This document shows, one piece after another, positions 1-8,075 of a stretch of 64,000 bases of DNA. The notes under the pieces are model-generated. The model saw nothing but the letters and a program-made list of their open reading frames with translations. It ran no database searches and was not told the DNA's origin. The DNA comes from Opitutaceae bacterium (GTDB lineage: Bacteria; Verrucomicrobiota; Verrucomicrobiia; Opitutales; Opitutaceae): NCBI GenBank assembly GCA_030648295.1, contig JAUSID010000005.1, forward strand, positions 1 through 64,000, written 5' to 3'. Position 1 is the first letter of the stretch, and every line of letters begins with the position of its first letter. Position numbers and translations under genes: made by a program.

Positions 1-177
1 CACAAGGTGTTTGGACGCGCCTGATGCGAATGGGCGGGCATTCCAAATTGGATCGAAGGGTTTTCCTCTGTGAACCCTGGTCGCCTTCGGCGCCGCCATA
101 GGCGGGTAAACTCTGTGTCGGAGCTCTGTGCGCTCTGTGACTCAAAGGTTTTTTTCATTCAGCCTGTGAAATGTCCG

Positions 178-275
178 GGCTAAGGGACCAACAACCAGAG
201 ACTATAGACCAGAGACTGCGGACGAAGGGCTGGCTCGTCCCTCATTCCCTCACTCCCTCACTCCCTCCATTCACC
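178..275. repeat. Low-complexity intergenic repeats
   Basis: A degenerate direct repeat of the type ACCAGAGACT is followed by a run of CTCACTCCCT units. The first 270 bases of the window hold no gene that I can support. The CTCACTCCCT run recurs in the cysD-cysN gap near 44.85 kb, so it belongs to a class of simple intergenic repeats rather than to a coding region. Confidence 0.6.
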
Positions 276-576
276 ACCTGGCGTCATTGGGAAAGATGTT
301 GGCGAACTTCAGGCTCGAGCGGGGTTCGGCCATCATTGGTGCCACGGCATCGCGCCAGGCGGCGTAGTGCGCCGTCTCCTTGTGCGCCGCAGTGGCTGGC
401 GTGGTGCGGTAGACCTCGACGAGGACGAACCGCGTGGGATCATCCTGCTGCTGGATGACATCGAAGCGCGCGATCCCGGGTTCCTGAACGCTGGCGCGCG
501 CGTTGGCGAGCGACGCGGCTTTGAACGCGTCGACGGCTTCGGGCTTAACGTGGACGTGGACGTGAACGATGAGCAT
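271..576 (-). CDS. Putative quinol monooxygenase (ABM domain)
   Basis: A 101-residue protein of the antibiotic-biosynthesis-monooxygenase fold, a family of small dimeric alpha/beta barrels that act on quinols or signalling molecules. The N-terminal strand begins [18 protein letters not shown]. Typical family segments follow: an [12 protein letters not shown] strand, an FVLVEVYRT strand, and a helix with [15 protein letters not shown], the conserved His-Tyr region. The frame stays open upstream, but the chosen ATG gives the usual family length and starts directly on the first strand. It stands alone, convergent with nothing, and diverges from the secreted protein at 675. The substrate cannot be inferred. 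Confidence 0.75.
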   Translation of the reverse strand: MLIVHVHVHVKPEAVDAFKAASLANARASVQEPGIARFDVIQQQDDPTRFVLVEVYRTTPATAAHKETAHYAAWRDAVAPMMAEPRSSLKFANIFPNDARW

Positions 577-674
577 GGGTGGAATCGCGTGGGGGCCTTT
601 GCCGCTTGCCGCGAGAGCATAGCGCCAATAACTGAATAACCGTCCGGTATTATCATAGCGCAACCCTGATTCTC

Positions 675-1793
675 ATGAAGACACGACTCCTGGCGGTCCT
701 GCTCCTGTGCCTACCGATTTCCGGCGGGCTGCTCGCTCAATCCTCGGGTGGAAAATCCGGAGACAAGAAATCCGGCGACAAAAAAGCCGCGCCGGCGAAG
801 AGCCCTGCCGACGCCGCACTGGATGCGTTCAACAAGGCTCGCGGCGAACAGGGCGGAAAGTTCGACCAGGCGCGTTTCCAAAGGATTATCAACTCCGGGT
901 TGTCGTACGTGATGCAGTACCCGACGCACAGCGGCGCGAACACGGTGATAAGGGATCTGCCCAAGTGGGCCAGCAACACGATGCGCGATAAAAACCTCGG
1001 ACCGCAGCGCATCGCCTTTCTTTCCCAGCTCAAATACGAGGTGGTGAGCGCAAAATTCAAGGAAGGGCTGAGCGCCGATGCCAAGGCGGCGATCGCCGCG
1101 CTGGATGCGAGCACGGTCGACGCGGAAACGCGGGAGATGTTCACCCGCCAGAATCTCGACTCCTTGCGGGAAAAAATCGACATGCTGGCGGCGATGCCGG
1201 GCGGGGGCCGCTATCTCACCGACCGGGAGCGCTCGTACGTCGAAATCCTCATGGCGGGCCAGGGTTCGGCGAAGGGCGAAGAACACCTCCAAAAGCTGCT
1301 CCAGCACTCCGACAAGGGCGTGGCCGGCATGGCGCGCCAGGAGTTGAATCTGGCCGAGGTGAAACGCACCCCGGTTGACCTCAAGTTCACGGCGCTCGAT
1401 GGCAAACCGGTCGATCTCGGGCAGCTGCGCGGCAAGGTGGTCGGCATCTACTTTTTCACCACGACAAACCGCGATGCCAGCAAGAGCATGGATACGTTGA
1501 AGCAGATATATTCCTCTTACCGGAAGCGCGGGCTCGAGGTCGTCGGCGTGTCGTTCGACAAGGCCGAGGATCGCGAGAAGCTGACGAAGTTCGTAAAGGA
1601 CAACCGCATCACGTTTCCCGTTCACTACGACGGCAAGGGGACGAAGATGGATTTCGCGGTGAAGATGAACGTCACCGGCACGCCGCGGCTCGCGATTTTC
1701 GACAAGGCCGGGCTGCTGCAAAGCAACAATCTCCAGCTCGGTCAGCTCGAGGGCGCGACCAAGATGCTGATCGAGCCGCCGAAGAAGAAGTAA
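675..1793 (+). CDS. Secreted TlpA/AhpC-like thioredoxin-fold protein without cysteines
   Basis: A 372-residue exported protein with a signal peptide (residues 1-21, hydrophobic core LLAVLLLCLPISGGLLA). A Lys/Ser/Gly-rich linker and an alpha-helical region follow to about residue 225. The C-terminal 140 residues have a TlpA/AhpC-TSA architecture: FTALDGKPVDLGQLRGKVV, then a strand, then a long helix, and finally the cis-Pro loop VTGTPRLAIFD. Where the family has WCxxC, this protein reads FFTTTNRDASKSM. The only Cys is inside the signal peptide, so thiol redox chemistry is not possible in the mature protein. It probably acts in the periplasm as a structural or binding module. The ATG at 675 is the only sensible start for the signal peptide. 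Confidence 0.8.
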   Translation: MKTRLLAVLLLCLPISGGLLAQSSGGKSGDKKSGDKKAAPAKSPADAALDAFNKARGEQGGKFDQARFQRIINSGLSYVMQYPTHSGANTVIRDLPKWASNTMRDKNLGPQRIAFLSQLKYEVVSAKFKEGLSADAKAAIAALDASTVDAETREMFTRQNLDSLREKIDMLAAMPGGGRYLTDRERSYVEILMAGQGSAKGEEHLQKLLQHSDKGVAGMARQELNLAEVKRTPVDLKFTALDGKPVDLGQLRGKVVGIYFFTTTNRDASKSMDTLKQIYSSYRKRGLEVVGVSFDKAEDREKLTKFVKDNRITFPVHYDGKGTKMDFAVKMNVTGTPRLAIFDKAGLLQSNNLQLGQLEGATKMLIEPPKKK

Positions 1794-2116
1794 TTCTCGC
1801 CACGGGGTGAATTGCCAAATGCGTTTCACCCGCACGAGAGGAAACATTTCCCGGAACCACTGGCCGGTGGTCCGCACTGCGAAGTTGCGGCGAGACGCCC
1901 GCGCTCCCAGGGAATACAGATCAATTGGTTCGATCGGTAGGGCGTCCGCTTGCGGACGCCGCGACTTGCGGTCGAATGCCAATTTCGGCGTCTGCAAGCA
2001 GACGCCCTGCTACGGTACTGACGTTGGAATGGGCGTTCCGCTTTGAATCGAAAGGCTCGGGCGTGCGACCAGGCCGGATGGGTTGCGCCTTACTGTTCCG
2101 GCGCCATGATTCGCGC
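1794..2116. other. Intergenic region with palindromic repeat
   Basis: No gene is supported here. Apart from the twin-hairpin element at 1938-2018 there is a fragment CGCGCTCCCAGGGAATACAG near 1900. It resembles one arm of the dispersed inverted repeat seen complete at 46847-46948. Confidence 0.6.
1938..2018. repeat. Twin-hairpin REP-like element, copy 1
   Basis: Two perfect hairpins lie about 26 bases apart: GGCGTCCGC-tt-GCGGACGCC at 1941-1960 and GGCGTCTGC-aa-GCAGACGCC at 1987-2006. The whole unit is bounded by inverted AGGGCGTC/GACGCCCT ends. A second copy with the same architecture is at 32957-33030 and a decayed fragment is near 58848. The C/T difference is balanced on the two arms of each hairpin, so base pairing has been maintained. 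Confidence 0.85.
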
Positions 2117-2926
2117 ATGAGCAGTGGGACAGTGACGGAACCGTTGTCGGCGGATTATCTCGATCGGTTTGGCGGGGTGGGGCGGCTGTTCGGCCGCGAC
2201 GCGCTCGAGCGGCTGAACGCTGCCCACGTCGCCGTTATTGGCGTTGGCGGCGTGGGCTCGTGGGCGGTCGAGGCGCTGGCCCGCAGCGGCGTCGGCGCGC
2301 TGACACTCGTAGATCTCGACGATGTGTGCGTCACCAATGTGAACCGGCAGCTGCCGGCGCTCGACGGCCAGATTGGCCGGCCCAAGGTGACGGCGCTCAC
2401 CGAACGCGTGCGCTTGATCAATCCGGCCTGCCGGATCGCTGCGGTCCATGAATTTTTCACCGCCGCCTCGGCGCCGCGGGTCTTGTCGCCGGAGTTCGAT
2501 TACGTGATCGACACGGTGGATCGCATGTCGATCAAGGCGCTGCTCATCGCCGGCTGCCGCGAGCGCGGGCGGCGCGTCGTCACGATTGGCGCCGCGGGCG
2601 GGCGGCAGGATCCGACGCGGATTCGGTCGGGCGATATCGGCGAGGCCAGCGACGAACTCCTGCGCCAGGTCCGCAAGAAACTTCGCCGGGTGCATGGCTT
2701 CGATGCCGGCGCGCATATCGGGATCTCGCGGCTGGGCGTGCCGGCGGTGTGGTCGGACGAGCAGCCGGTTTATCCCTGGGCGAACGGCACGGGCGCGACC
2801 GCGCCAGAGCCGGGCTCGAGTCTGAAGCTCGACTGCGAGAGCGGGTTCGGCACCGCGGTGTTTGTCAATTTGCGGTTCAACGGCACAGACCCACGCTGGC
2901 GCGGAGGTTCCCGGTCGCAAGCGTGA
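2117..2926 (+). CDS. tcdA: tRNA threonylcarbamoyladenosine dehydratase (TcdA, ThiF/E1-like)
   Basis: A 269-residue E1-like enzyme. The family converts t6A37 in tRNA to its cyclic form in an ATP-dependent reaction. The glycine-rich nucleotide loop is VIGVGGVGSWAVEALARSG, followed by the acidic strand LVDLDDVCVTNVNRQ, and then the Arg/Lys residues and VIDTVDRMSIKALLIAGC typical of CsdL/TcdA. The start at 2117 was chosen because homology begins just after it and it gives the normal length (about 268 residues). The open frame upstream runs through the palindromic repeat. The last 20 residues (after ESGFGTAVFV) do not look like the usual hydrophobic C-terminal helix, so a late frameshift is possible. 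Confidence 0.85.
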   Translation: MSSGTVTEPLSADYLDRFGGVGRLFGRDALERLNAAHVAVIGVGGVGSWAVEALARSGVGALTLVDLDDVCVTNVNRQLPALDGQIGRPKVTALTERVRLINPACRIAAVHEFFTAASAPRVLSPEFDYVIDTVDRMSIKALLIAGCRERGRRVVTIGAAGGRQDPTRIRSGDIGEASDELLRQVRKKLRRVHGFDAGAHIGISRLGVPAVWSDEQPVYPWANGTGATAPEPGSSLKLDCESGFGTAVFVNLRFNGTDPRWRGGSRSQA

Positions 2927-3043
2927 GAAAGTTCGGAACGAGCCGGCACCCGCGCGCCGGAGCGCCGGTCTATGGCGCCAGCAACGGCACATTCTGAGTT
3001 GCGTTGAACCCATTCACAATTACCCAAGAACCCGAGGAAGGAA

Positions 3044-3493
3044 ATGGCTGAGAACGTCCTGATTCCCCTACCAGGATTCGAGCTGCCGCCGGATTATCCG
3101 TGGCGGATCGGTTTCGTCGCCATGGTGAACGACCAGCTGAGACGGTTGCGCACCACCGGATACTTTTTGCCGCCGCGGTTTTTTGGATACTATTTCCAGG
3201 CCCGGATGCCGGTGGGTGTCGGCGGCAGTTGGACGGTGTCGCTCGATCCATCGCAACCCACGGCGGTCTTGCCGCGGATGCTCGATCGGCTGACGCAGGG
3301 GGAATATCGCATCACCAGCGAACGGCGCGATGTGCCGCCGGACTACCTGCTCGTCCACGATCGCCGCGACGGCGCCTGCTGGCTGTGGAGTTTCGCGGAC
3401 GGGCTGCGCTTCGTGGAAGCGGTCGAACCGACGTTGGGCGACGATCCCGGCGACAGCGACGACGCGGAAAAACCCAAGCTGCTCGGCCCGTGA
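3044..3493 (+). CDS. Hypothetical protein, 149 aa
   Basis: The protein is not recognised. It is soluble, with aromatic- and proline-rich segments (LPGFELPPDYPWRIGF, GYFLPPRFFGYYFQ) and an acidic tail (DDPGDSDDAEKP). There is no signal peptide or membrane segment. The start is well supported by AGGAAGG six bases ahead of the ATG, one of the clearer ribosome binding sites in the window. Codon use matches the neighbours. It is followed by a small membrane protein on the same strand. Confidence 0.6.
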   Translation: MAENVLIPLPGFELPPDYPWRIGFVAMVNDQLRRLRTTGYFLPPRFFGYYFQARMPVGVGGSWTVSLDPSQPTAVLPRMLDRLTQGEYRITSERRDVPPDYLLVHDRRDGACWLWSFADGLRFVEAVEPTLGDDPGDSDDAEKPKLLGP

Positions 3494-3607
3494 GCGGCCG
3501 CGAGCGGCATCGGCAGGGTCGCGGACGAATCGCTTTCGAACGCGGGCCCGATTCCCGCACATGCGGCGAGCTTTGACGCGGCGGGCCGGCTGCGCTTTCC
3601 TGAACCC

Positions 3608-3916
3608 ATGGAAGTCTGGTCGGCAATGTCGTGGACGTGGCGGGCGTTGCGCGGCCACAGCGTCACCTTCGCTGCGCTGTTCGCCTGTGGCATTCTCGGA
3701 CTTTCTGTCGTCGCCGAGTTCCGGCACCTGCTCACCCGCTGGCACGCGCCCTGGTACGCGTGGTTCATCATTCCGATGCTCGCGATCGGCTACCTCGCGA
3801 AAAAAGAAACGCAGTGGATGCCGGAAGTGGAGACGCGGCGCAAATGGTCGCGCCGCCTCTTCGTCGGCTCGATCGTGATCGCGCTCCTGCTGGCGAAGTT
3901 CGGGCCGTCGCGGTGA
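3608..3916 (+). CDS. Small membrane protein, 102 aa
   Basis: A hypothetical protein with three predicted membrane spans: about residues 18-38 (FAALFACGILGLSVVAEF), 50-66 (WYAWFIIPMLAIGYLA) and 84-98 (LFVGSIVIALLLAKFG). A basic loop (ETRRKWSRR) precedes the last span. The family is not recognised. Hydrophobic periodicity and the position after the 149-aa gene make it likely to be real. It converges on the glycosyltransferase gene ending at 3997. Confidence 0.5.
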   Translation: MEVWSAMSWTWRALRGHSVTFAALFACGILGLSVVAEFRHLLTRWHAPWYAWFIIPMLAIGYLAKKETQWMPEVETRRKWSRRLFVGSIVIALLLAKFGPSR

Positions 3917-3996
3917 GTCGCGTCGGTTGTCGTTCGTCGCGATGCATGTCAACGCGTTCGCGCTCCCGGGTGAAGCCGGGCACGCGAAACGCACCG

Positions 3997-5286
3997 TCAC
4001 ACGCCCTCGCCGTACAGGTTCGCCAGGCGGGCGCCGAGTTTTCGCCGGGCGACCGCGAAAGAGAAATGTTTGATGCCGAGGGCAAAATTGGTTTCGGCCC
4101 AGTCCGCCCGGAGCGACGGGTTGCGCAAGGCCTCGCGCGTCTGCTCCACGACGCGGTTGGTGACGAGCTGCGTCATCTCAATCGTCTTGAATCCGAGGGG
4201 ATCGATGTCGCGGGCGTAGACGGCATACGTGTTCACGACGACCGGCTTTCGGAAGTAAATCGCCTCGAGGAACGCGTTGCCGAATCCCTCGTAATGACTC
4301 GGGTAGGTGACGAGGTCGGCGTGCGGGTAGACGTCGGCGAGCGTGTACACCTTCTGGCCGGCGGCGTTGGTGCCGCGCGTTTCACCGACCCGATCGGCAA
4401 TGAACAGCACGGTGATGCCCGCATCGTCAATGCGTTCGTGCAGCATTTGCATGTAGTCGTTCCCCTCGTCGCCGGCCGGATGGGAAATCACCAGCTTCAC
4501 GCGCGGATCGTCCAAACGCCGCACGAGCTCGATGGCGTGCTCGATGCCCTTGCGCGCGACGACGCGCGTCGGCTGGAGCACGAAGATGTCGTCGTCGCGC
4601 AATCCGATTTCACGCCGCAGGTCGGCGTTGAAATCGTCGATTCCGGGTGGTGGGGTCTCGAAATCCAGCACGTTGGGAATGATTTGGGACGGGATCCCCA
4701 GCCGGCGGGCCAGTTCCTTTTGGGCCATCGAGTTGATGACGACGTGCTCCATGCCGTACAGCAGCGGTGGAAACGCCGCCTGCAGATAATCGTTCACGGC
4801 GTTGAGTGTGAAGCGCTCCCGCTCCCAGGCGAAGTCGTGATGGTGGGCGATGACCGGCAGGGTCGCCTCGGCAATCACCTCCGTCATGGCAACGCCGAGC
4901 GGCACGTGCATCGGGATGGCCAGGATGTTTTCCGGGATCAACACCTCGATCTGGAATCTTTCGATGAACCGGTAAATCTCGTCCTTCAGCTCCTCGATGA
5001 CGGCGTTGATCCGCGTCGTGATCGCGCGCGACCGATGCGTCACGCCGAAGAGCTTTTCCTGCACGGCGAGCACCTCGGGATGGTTGAAGTACGCCAGCGG
5101 CGCGGGATGGCTGACTTCCGGCGGCGCGTCGAGCAGCCCTGCCATCCAGTAGCACGAGTGTCCCATTTCCTCGAGGATGTGGGCCCATTTTCGCGCCTCG
5201 AGCGTCACGCCATCGGTCCCTTGGAATCGGGTGGAAATGAATCCGATGCGACGCGGCGTGCCAATGGTCAGAAGGCTGCGGTCCAT
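3997..5286 (-). CDS. Glycosyltransferase family 4, possible mannosylglucosylglycerate synthase
   Basis: A GT-B fold glycosyltransferase of about 429 residues. The N-terminal domain starts RIGFISTRFQGTDGVTLE, a signature I associate with bacterial GT4 enzymes acting on glucosylglycerate-type acceptors. The C-terminal domain contains VLQPTRVVARKGIEHAIEL and the E-x7-E donor motif in SHYEGFGNAFLEAIYF. The ATG at 5286 puts the first strand near the N-terminus. An earlier ATG at 5349 would add 21 residues without homology. The gene lies downstream of a HAD hydrolase and a second glycosyltransferase on the same strand, with a GT81-like gene diverging. That context suggests sugar-glycerate compatible-solute synthesis, but the acceptor is an inference. 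Confidence 0.75.
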   Translation of the reverse strand: MDRSLLTIGTPRRIGFISTRFQGTDGVTLEARKWAHILEEMGHSCYWMAGLLDAPPEVSHPAPLAYFNHPEVLAVQEKLFGVTHRSRAITTRINAVIEELKDEIYRFIERFQIEVLIPENILAIPMHVPLGVAMTEVIAEATLPVIAHHHDFAWERERFTLNAVNDYLQAAFPPLLYGMEHVVINSMAQKELARRLGIPSQIIPNVLDFETPPPGIDDFNADLRREIGLRDDDIFVLQPTRVVARKGIEHAIELVRRLDDPRVKLVISHPAGDEGNDYMQMLHERIDDAGITVLFIADRVGETRGTNAAGQKVYTLADVYPHADLVTYPSHYEGFGNAFLEAIYFRKPVVVNTYAVYARDIDPLGFKTIEMTQLVTNRVVEQTREALRNPSLRADWAETNFALGIKHFSFAVARRKLGARLANLYGEGV

Positions 5287-5377
5287 GGCCGGCAGCAAAT
5301 CCGCGTCCGGGCGGTTGGCAATGCGCCGGTGGCGTTGGAAGTCCAGCATTTGAACACTTCAGGTGTCCGGTGGGGCA

Positions 5378-5398
5378 TTATTGACCTGTCCCTTTCCA
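5378..5398. repeat. TTGACCTGTCCCTTT element
   Basis: The 15-base core TTGACCTGTCCCTTT occurs here and twice at 43139-43190. Next to it, at 5410-5440, is a degenerate CGCGAATG-type repeat that also appears inverted at 15017-15052. Both look like dispersed non-coding repeats in the gap between two glycosyltransferase-cluster genes. Confidence 0.6.
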
Positions 5399-5486
5399 AG
5401 CCAACGACGCCGTTCAACCGCGAATGGGCGCGAATGAAAACCTTTTGCGCGATTCGCGCGCCTTCCCCGACGGGCTTCCCAACTGA

Positions 5487-6227
5487 TCAGGTTTCCGAGC
5501 CCGCCAGGAATTCGGCCAGCGCCGTCCAGTCTCCACCGTCTTCCGTCCGCGTTCGCACCGCCAACTGCCATGTGCGCCATCCCTGTGCCCGCGCCGGCGC
5601 GATGTCGTTGTCGATGCGATCGCCGACCATCAGGATCTCGTCCGGTGCGACCTGACGGGCACGCAATCGCGCGGTGAGCAGCCGGAACACGTGCGGGTTC
5701 GGTTTGCTGAAGCCGTGCGCGAATGACCAGAAGCAGAGTTCCGGGACAAATAGGTCGAATGACAGGCCAGCGGCCGAAAGCGCCTCCGCTAGCTCGCGCA
5801 GCGTGTAAGACTGCGCGTTCGACGCAATGCCGAGCAACATGCCGCGTTCGCGCAGGCGTCGCAGTGTGTCCGCCGCGCCGGCCGGCAGCCGCACCGTGTG
5901 CGACAGTGAGGCGTGTTGAAACAGGAAGTCTTCGCGGGCCGGCGGCGCACAGGCGGCGAGCTCCGGCAAGACCTCGAGCGCGATGTCCGGCCAGAATATC
6001 TCGGGGAACAGAATCCCCGCGGCGCGGGCGGCGGCGTGTTCAAGCGCGATGGCGTGATCACACGCGGCGGCAAACTCCGGCAGGCTCAGGCGCGCCGGCC
6101 CGGAAAACATACGCTGGCAGAGTCGCATCCATCGCGCCTCGGCGTCGGCCGGAGGCGGCTCGACTTCGAGCAGCGTGGCATACACGTCGAAGATGACGGC
6201 ACGTAGCTTCAGGGTTCGGGAGTCCAA
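5487..6227 (-). CDS. HAD-family hydrolase (haloacid dehalogenase-like)
   Basis: A HAD subfamily I hydrolase of about 246 residues. Motif I is FDVYATL, with Tyr in place of the second Asp of DxD, as in dehalogenase-like HADs. Motif II is LGIASNAQSY, motif III includes the Lys of FSKPNPHVF, and motif IV is MVGDRIDNDI. There is no ATG near the expected start. A TTG at 6227 gives a normal N-terminus (DSRTLKLRAVIFDVY) and overlaps the end of the upstream glycosyltransferase by 19 bases, so the two genes are probably translationally coupled. In context it may be a glycosyl-phosphoglycerate phosphatase, but the missing second Asp (usually the general acid in phosphatases) argues for caution. Confidence 0.8.
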   Translation of the reverse strand: MDSRTLKLRAVIFDVYATLLEVEPPPADAEARWMRLCQRMFSGPARLSLPEFAAACDHAIALEHAAARAAGILFPEIFWPDIALEVLPELAACAPPAREDFLFQHASLSHTVRLPAGAADTLRRLRERGMLLGIASNAQSYTLRELAEALSAAGLSFDLFVPELCFWSFAHGFSKPNPHVFRLLTARLRARQVAPDEILMVGDRIDNDIAPARAQGWRTWQLAVRTRTEDGGDWTALAEFLAGSET

Positions 6228-7786
6228 AGGAGCGGATATTGATTTCCGGTCGCCAGCTTGGCGCGAATGAATTCGCCCGCCGCGCGAACGCTCGCGCCCG
6301 CGTCGAGGCCTGGGGCGGGCGTTGCTCGCACCAGGTGCTGCAATGCCCGCGCGTACGCTGAGCCGCTCAACCAGCGCGCACAGCCGCGTGGCCAGCGTGA
6401 AACGGCGAGCGTGCGACGCGCAGCCTGCTCGCGCCAGGCCGCAAGAAAGGGGTTCAACGCCGCGCAGGCGGCCCATGATTCCGCTGGCGGACGGGCCAGG
6501 ACCTCGAGCTGGGCCACCACGGTCAACCGGCTGAAGGGCACGCATCGTGGTGACGGCCCCGCCGCCAGGAACGGAGGTTGGGCGGCGAGCGCGCGGCAGG
6601 AGCGGGGAAGTTGCTGCCGCCACGCGCGCCAGCGGTTGCGCTGCCGCCGCCGTTCCGCGCCCGCGTCGAACAGCGAAAGGTCGACGTACAACTCGGAATA
6701 GGCATGAGGAAAACGGAAACCGAAACGCGCCAGATCCGGCACGATGTTCGGCAGCGTTCGGGCGAGCAGCGGTCGCTGTGCGGCCGCGGCCTCGAGATAC
6801 GGCAGCCCAAATCCCTCCTGCATCGATGTGAGCAGGACCGCTTCACTCGCGGCCACGAGGGACACGAGCGGGGGCTTCGACCACTCATCGCCTGCCAGCA
6901 TGCCCAGTCGCAGCCGCCAGCCATGATGTTGCGCCGCCGCCGCGAGGGCATCGGCATACGGCTGCTCGTCCGCGGACGTCACACCGCCGGTGGTGACGAG
7001 CCACGCTTCCGGTCGCAGCCAGCGCGCCAGCAGCAGCGCCTCCGCAATGTTTTTCCGGCGGAGCAGCCGGCATGGCATCAGCCACACGGGCGCGCCGTCA
7101 TCGAGTTGTTCGCTCAGCCAGCGGCGGGCGCGGCACACGTGTGCGGTGGCGGGAGTCGATCCGGCGTCCGCCAGATTCGGCACCCATGCCGCCTGCCGGC
7201 CGAGATGCCGCTCGAGTATCCGCGCGTCCGCCCGGTTGATCGCGGCGTGCCGTATGTTTGCTCCCATCGGGAGTACGGCGCGTGCCGCGGCGGCGAGGGT
7301 GCGGACGCCGGCCCGGCGCATTTCCGGCCATCGCGCCCAGCGGTTATCGAACCACCAGTCGTGGTGATGAAACACGAGCGTCACGCCCTGCGCGACACAC
7401 ACGCGGGCGAGCGCCCGGCTCACCAACACGTTTCGGCCGAGCCCCTGGTTGTGGGCCCACACCACACAATCGTCCACGGTTGAGCCCCGCAGGATTCGGG
7501 AAAGGTGCGCGGCGATGCGCCGCTCCACGTTGGCCGGGGCCCGATCGCGTTGCTCAGAAAAGTAGCCCAGCGCGGGATCGATGGCGCAGGCGACCCGCCG
7601 GCCGGGCACACCCTGCCGGAAATGGCGAAGCCAGGCCGCGTCGGGCGCCTCCCCGCCCACGAGCAGAATCTCGCCGAGGCGCGGACGCCAGGTGGCGGCG
7701 AGATGCGGCGTGGCGAGCTCGATCACGCGACGGACCCCGCCGGGGCGGAAATGGCTGTGGACGATGACGAGCTTCAAGCCTGGCAC
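6209..7786 (-). CDS. Glycosyltransferase, GT-B fold
   Basis: A protein of about 525 residues. It begins KLVIVHSHFRPGGVRRVIEL, a typical GT4 N-terminal strand with a GGV donor/acceptor loop, and carries the C-terminal E-x7-E motif in EGFGLPYLEAAAA. The open frame extends to 8110, but its first 108 residues are unlike the family and would overlap the divergent GT81-like gene. GTG at 7786 or TTG at 7777 is the likely start. It overlaps the HAD gene downstream and heads a leftward operon of GT, HAD and GT4. Unlike the GT4 at 3997, its donor and acceptor are not suggested by any recognised signature. Confidence 0.7.
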   Translation of the reverse strand: MPGLKLVIVHSHFRPGGVRRVIELATPHLAATWRPRLGEILLVGGEAPDAAWLRHFRQGVPGRRVACAIDPALGYFSEQRDRAPANVERRIAAHLSRILRGSTVDDCVVWAHNQGLGRNVLVSRALARVCVAQGVTLVFHHHDWWFDNRWARWPEMRRAGVRTLAAAARAVLPMGANIRHAAINRADARILERHLGRQAAWVPNLADAGSTPATAHVCRARRWLSEQLDDGAPVWLMPCRLLRRKNIAEALLLARWLRPEAWLVTTGGVTSADEQPYADALAAAAQHHGWRLRLGMLAGDEWSKPPLVSLVAASEAVLLTSMQEGFGLPYLEAAAAQRPLLARTLPNIVPDLARFGFRFPHAYSELYVDLSLFDAGAERRRQRNRWRAWRQQLPRSCRALAAQPPFLAAGPSPRCVPFSRLTVVAQLEVLARPPAESWAACAALNPFLAAWREQAARRTLAVSRWPRGCARWLSGSAYARALQHLVRATPAPGLDAGASVRAAGEFIRAKLATGNQYPLLWTPEP

Positions 7787-8075
7787 GGTGGCGCAAGGCA
7801 CGAGATCGCGCGAATCGATTTCGACGGTACCCGCGGTGCAGGGGGAGCCTGCGACGAACGCGATGATCCGCGTTCGCGTCCCGGCCGCAATCGTAGGCCC
7901 GGTGGGAATGCGGCTTGTCACTTCGACCGAGCCCGTGCTGCATGGGCGCGGTATCAGGCCAGTGAAGGCTGGCCCCCGGTACCAAGGGTCCGGCGCCAGG
8001 CGGCGCTGGAGGCAACACGAATGGCCGGGCCGCCATTCGACCACCAATGCGGCGTTTTTCCCGCTCCCTCCGCTC

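Noticed and set aside
2862-3062. Out-of-frame extension of TcdA
   Set aside because: A frameshift near 2870 could in principle restore another C-terminus, but neither alternative frame gives the expected hydrophobic helix, so the annotated frame was kept.
3631-5655. 674-codon open frame on the plus strand
   Set aside because: It is antisense to the GT4 gene and its composition follows the complementary strand of that gene. No domain or start signal was seen.
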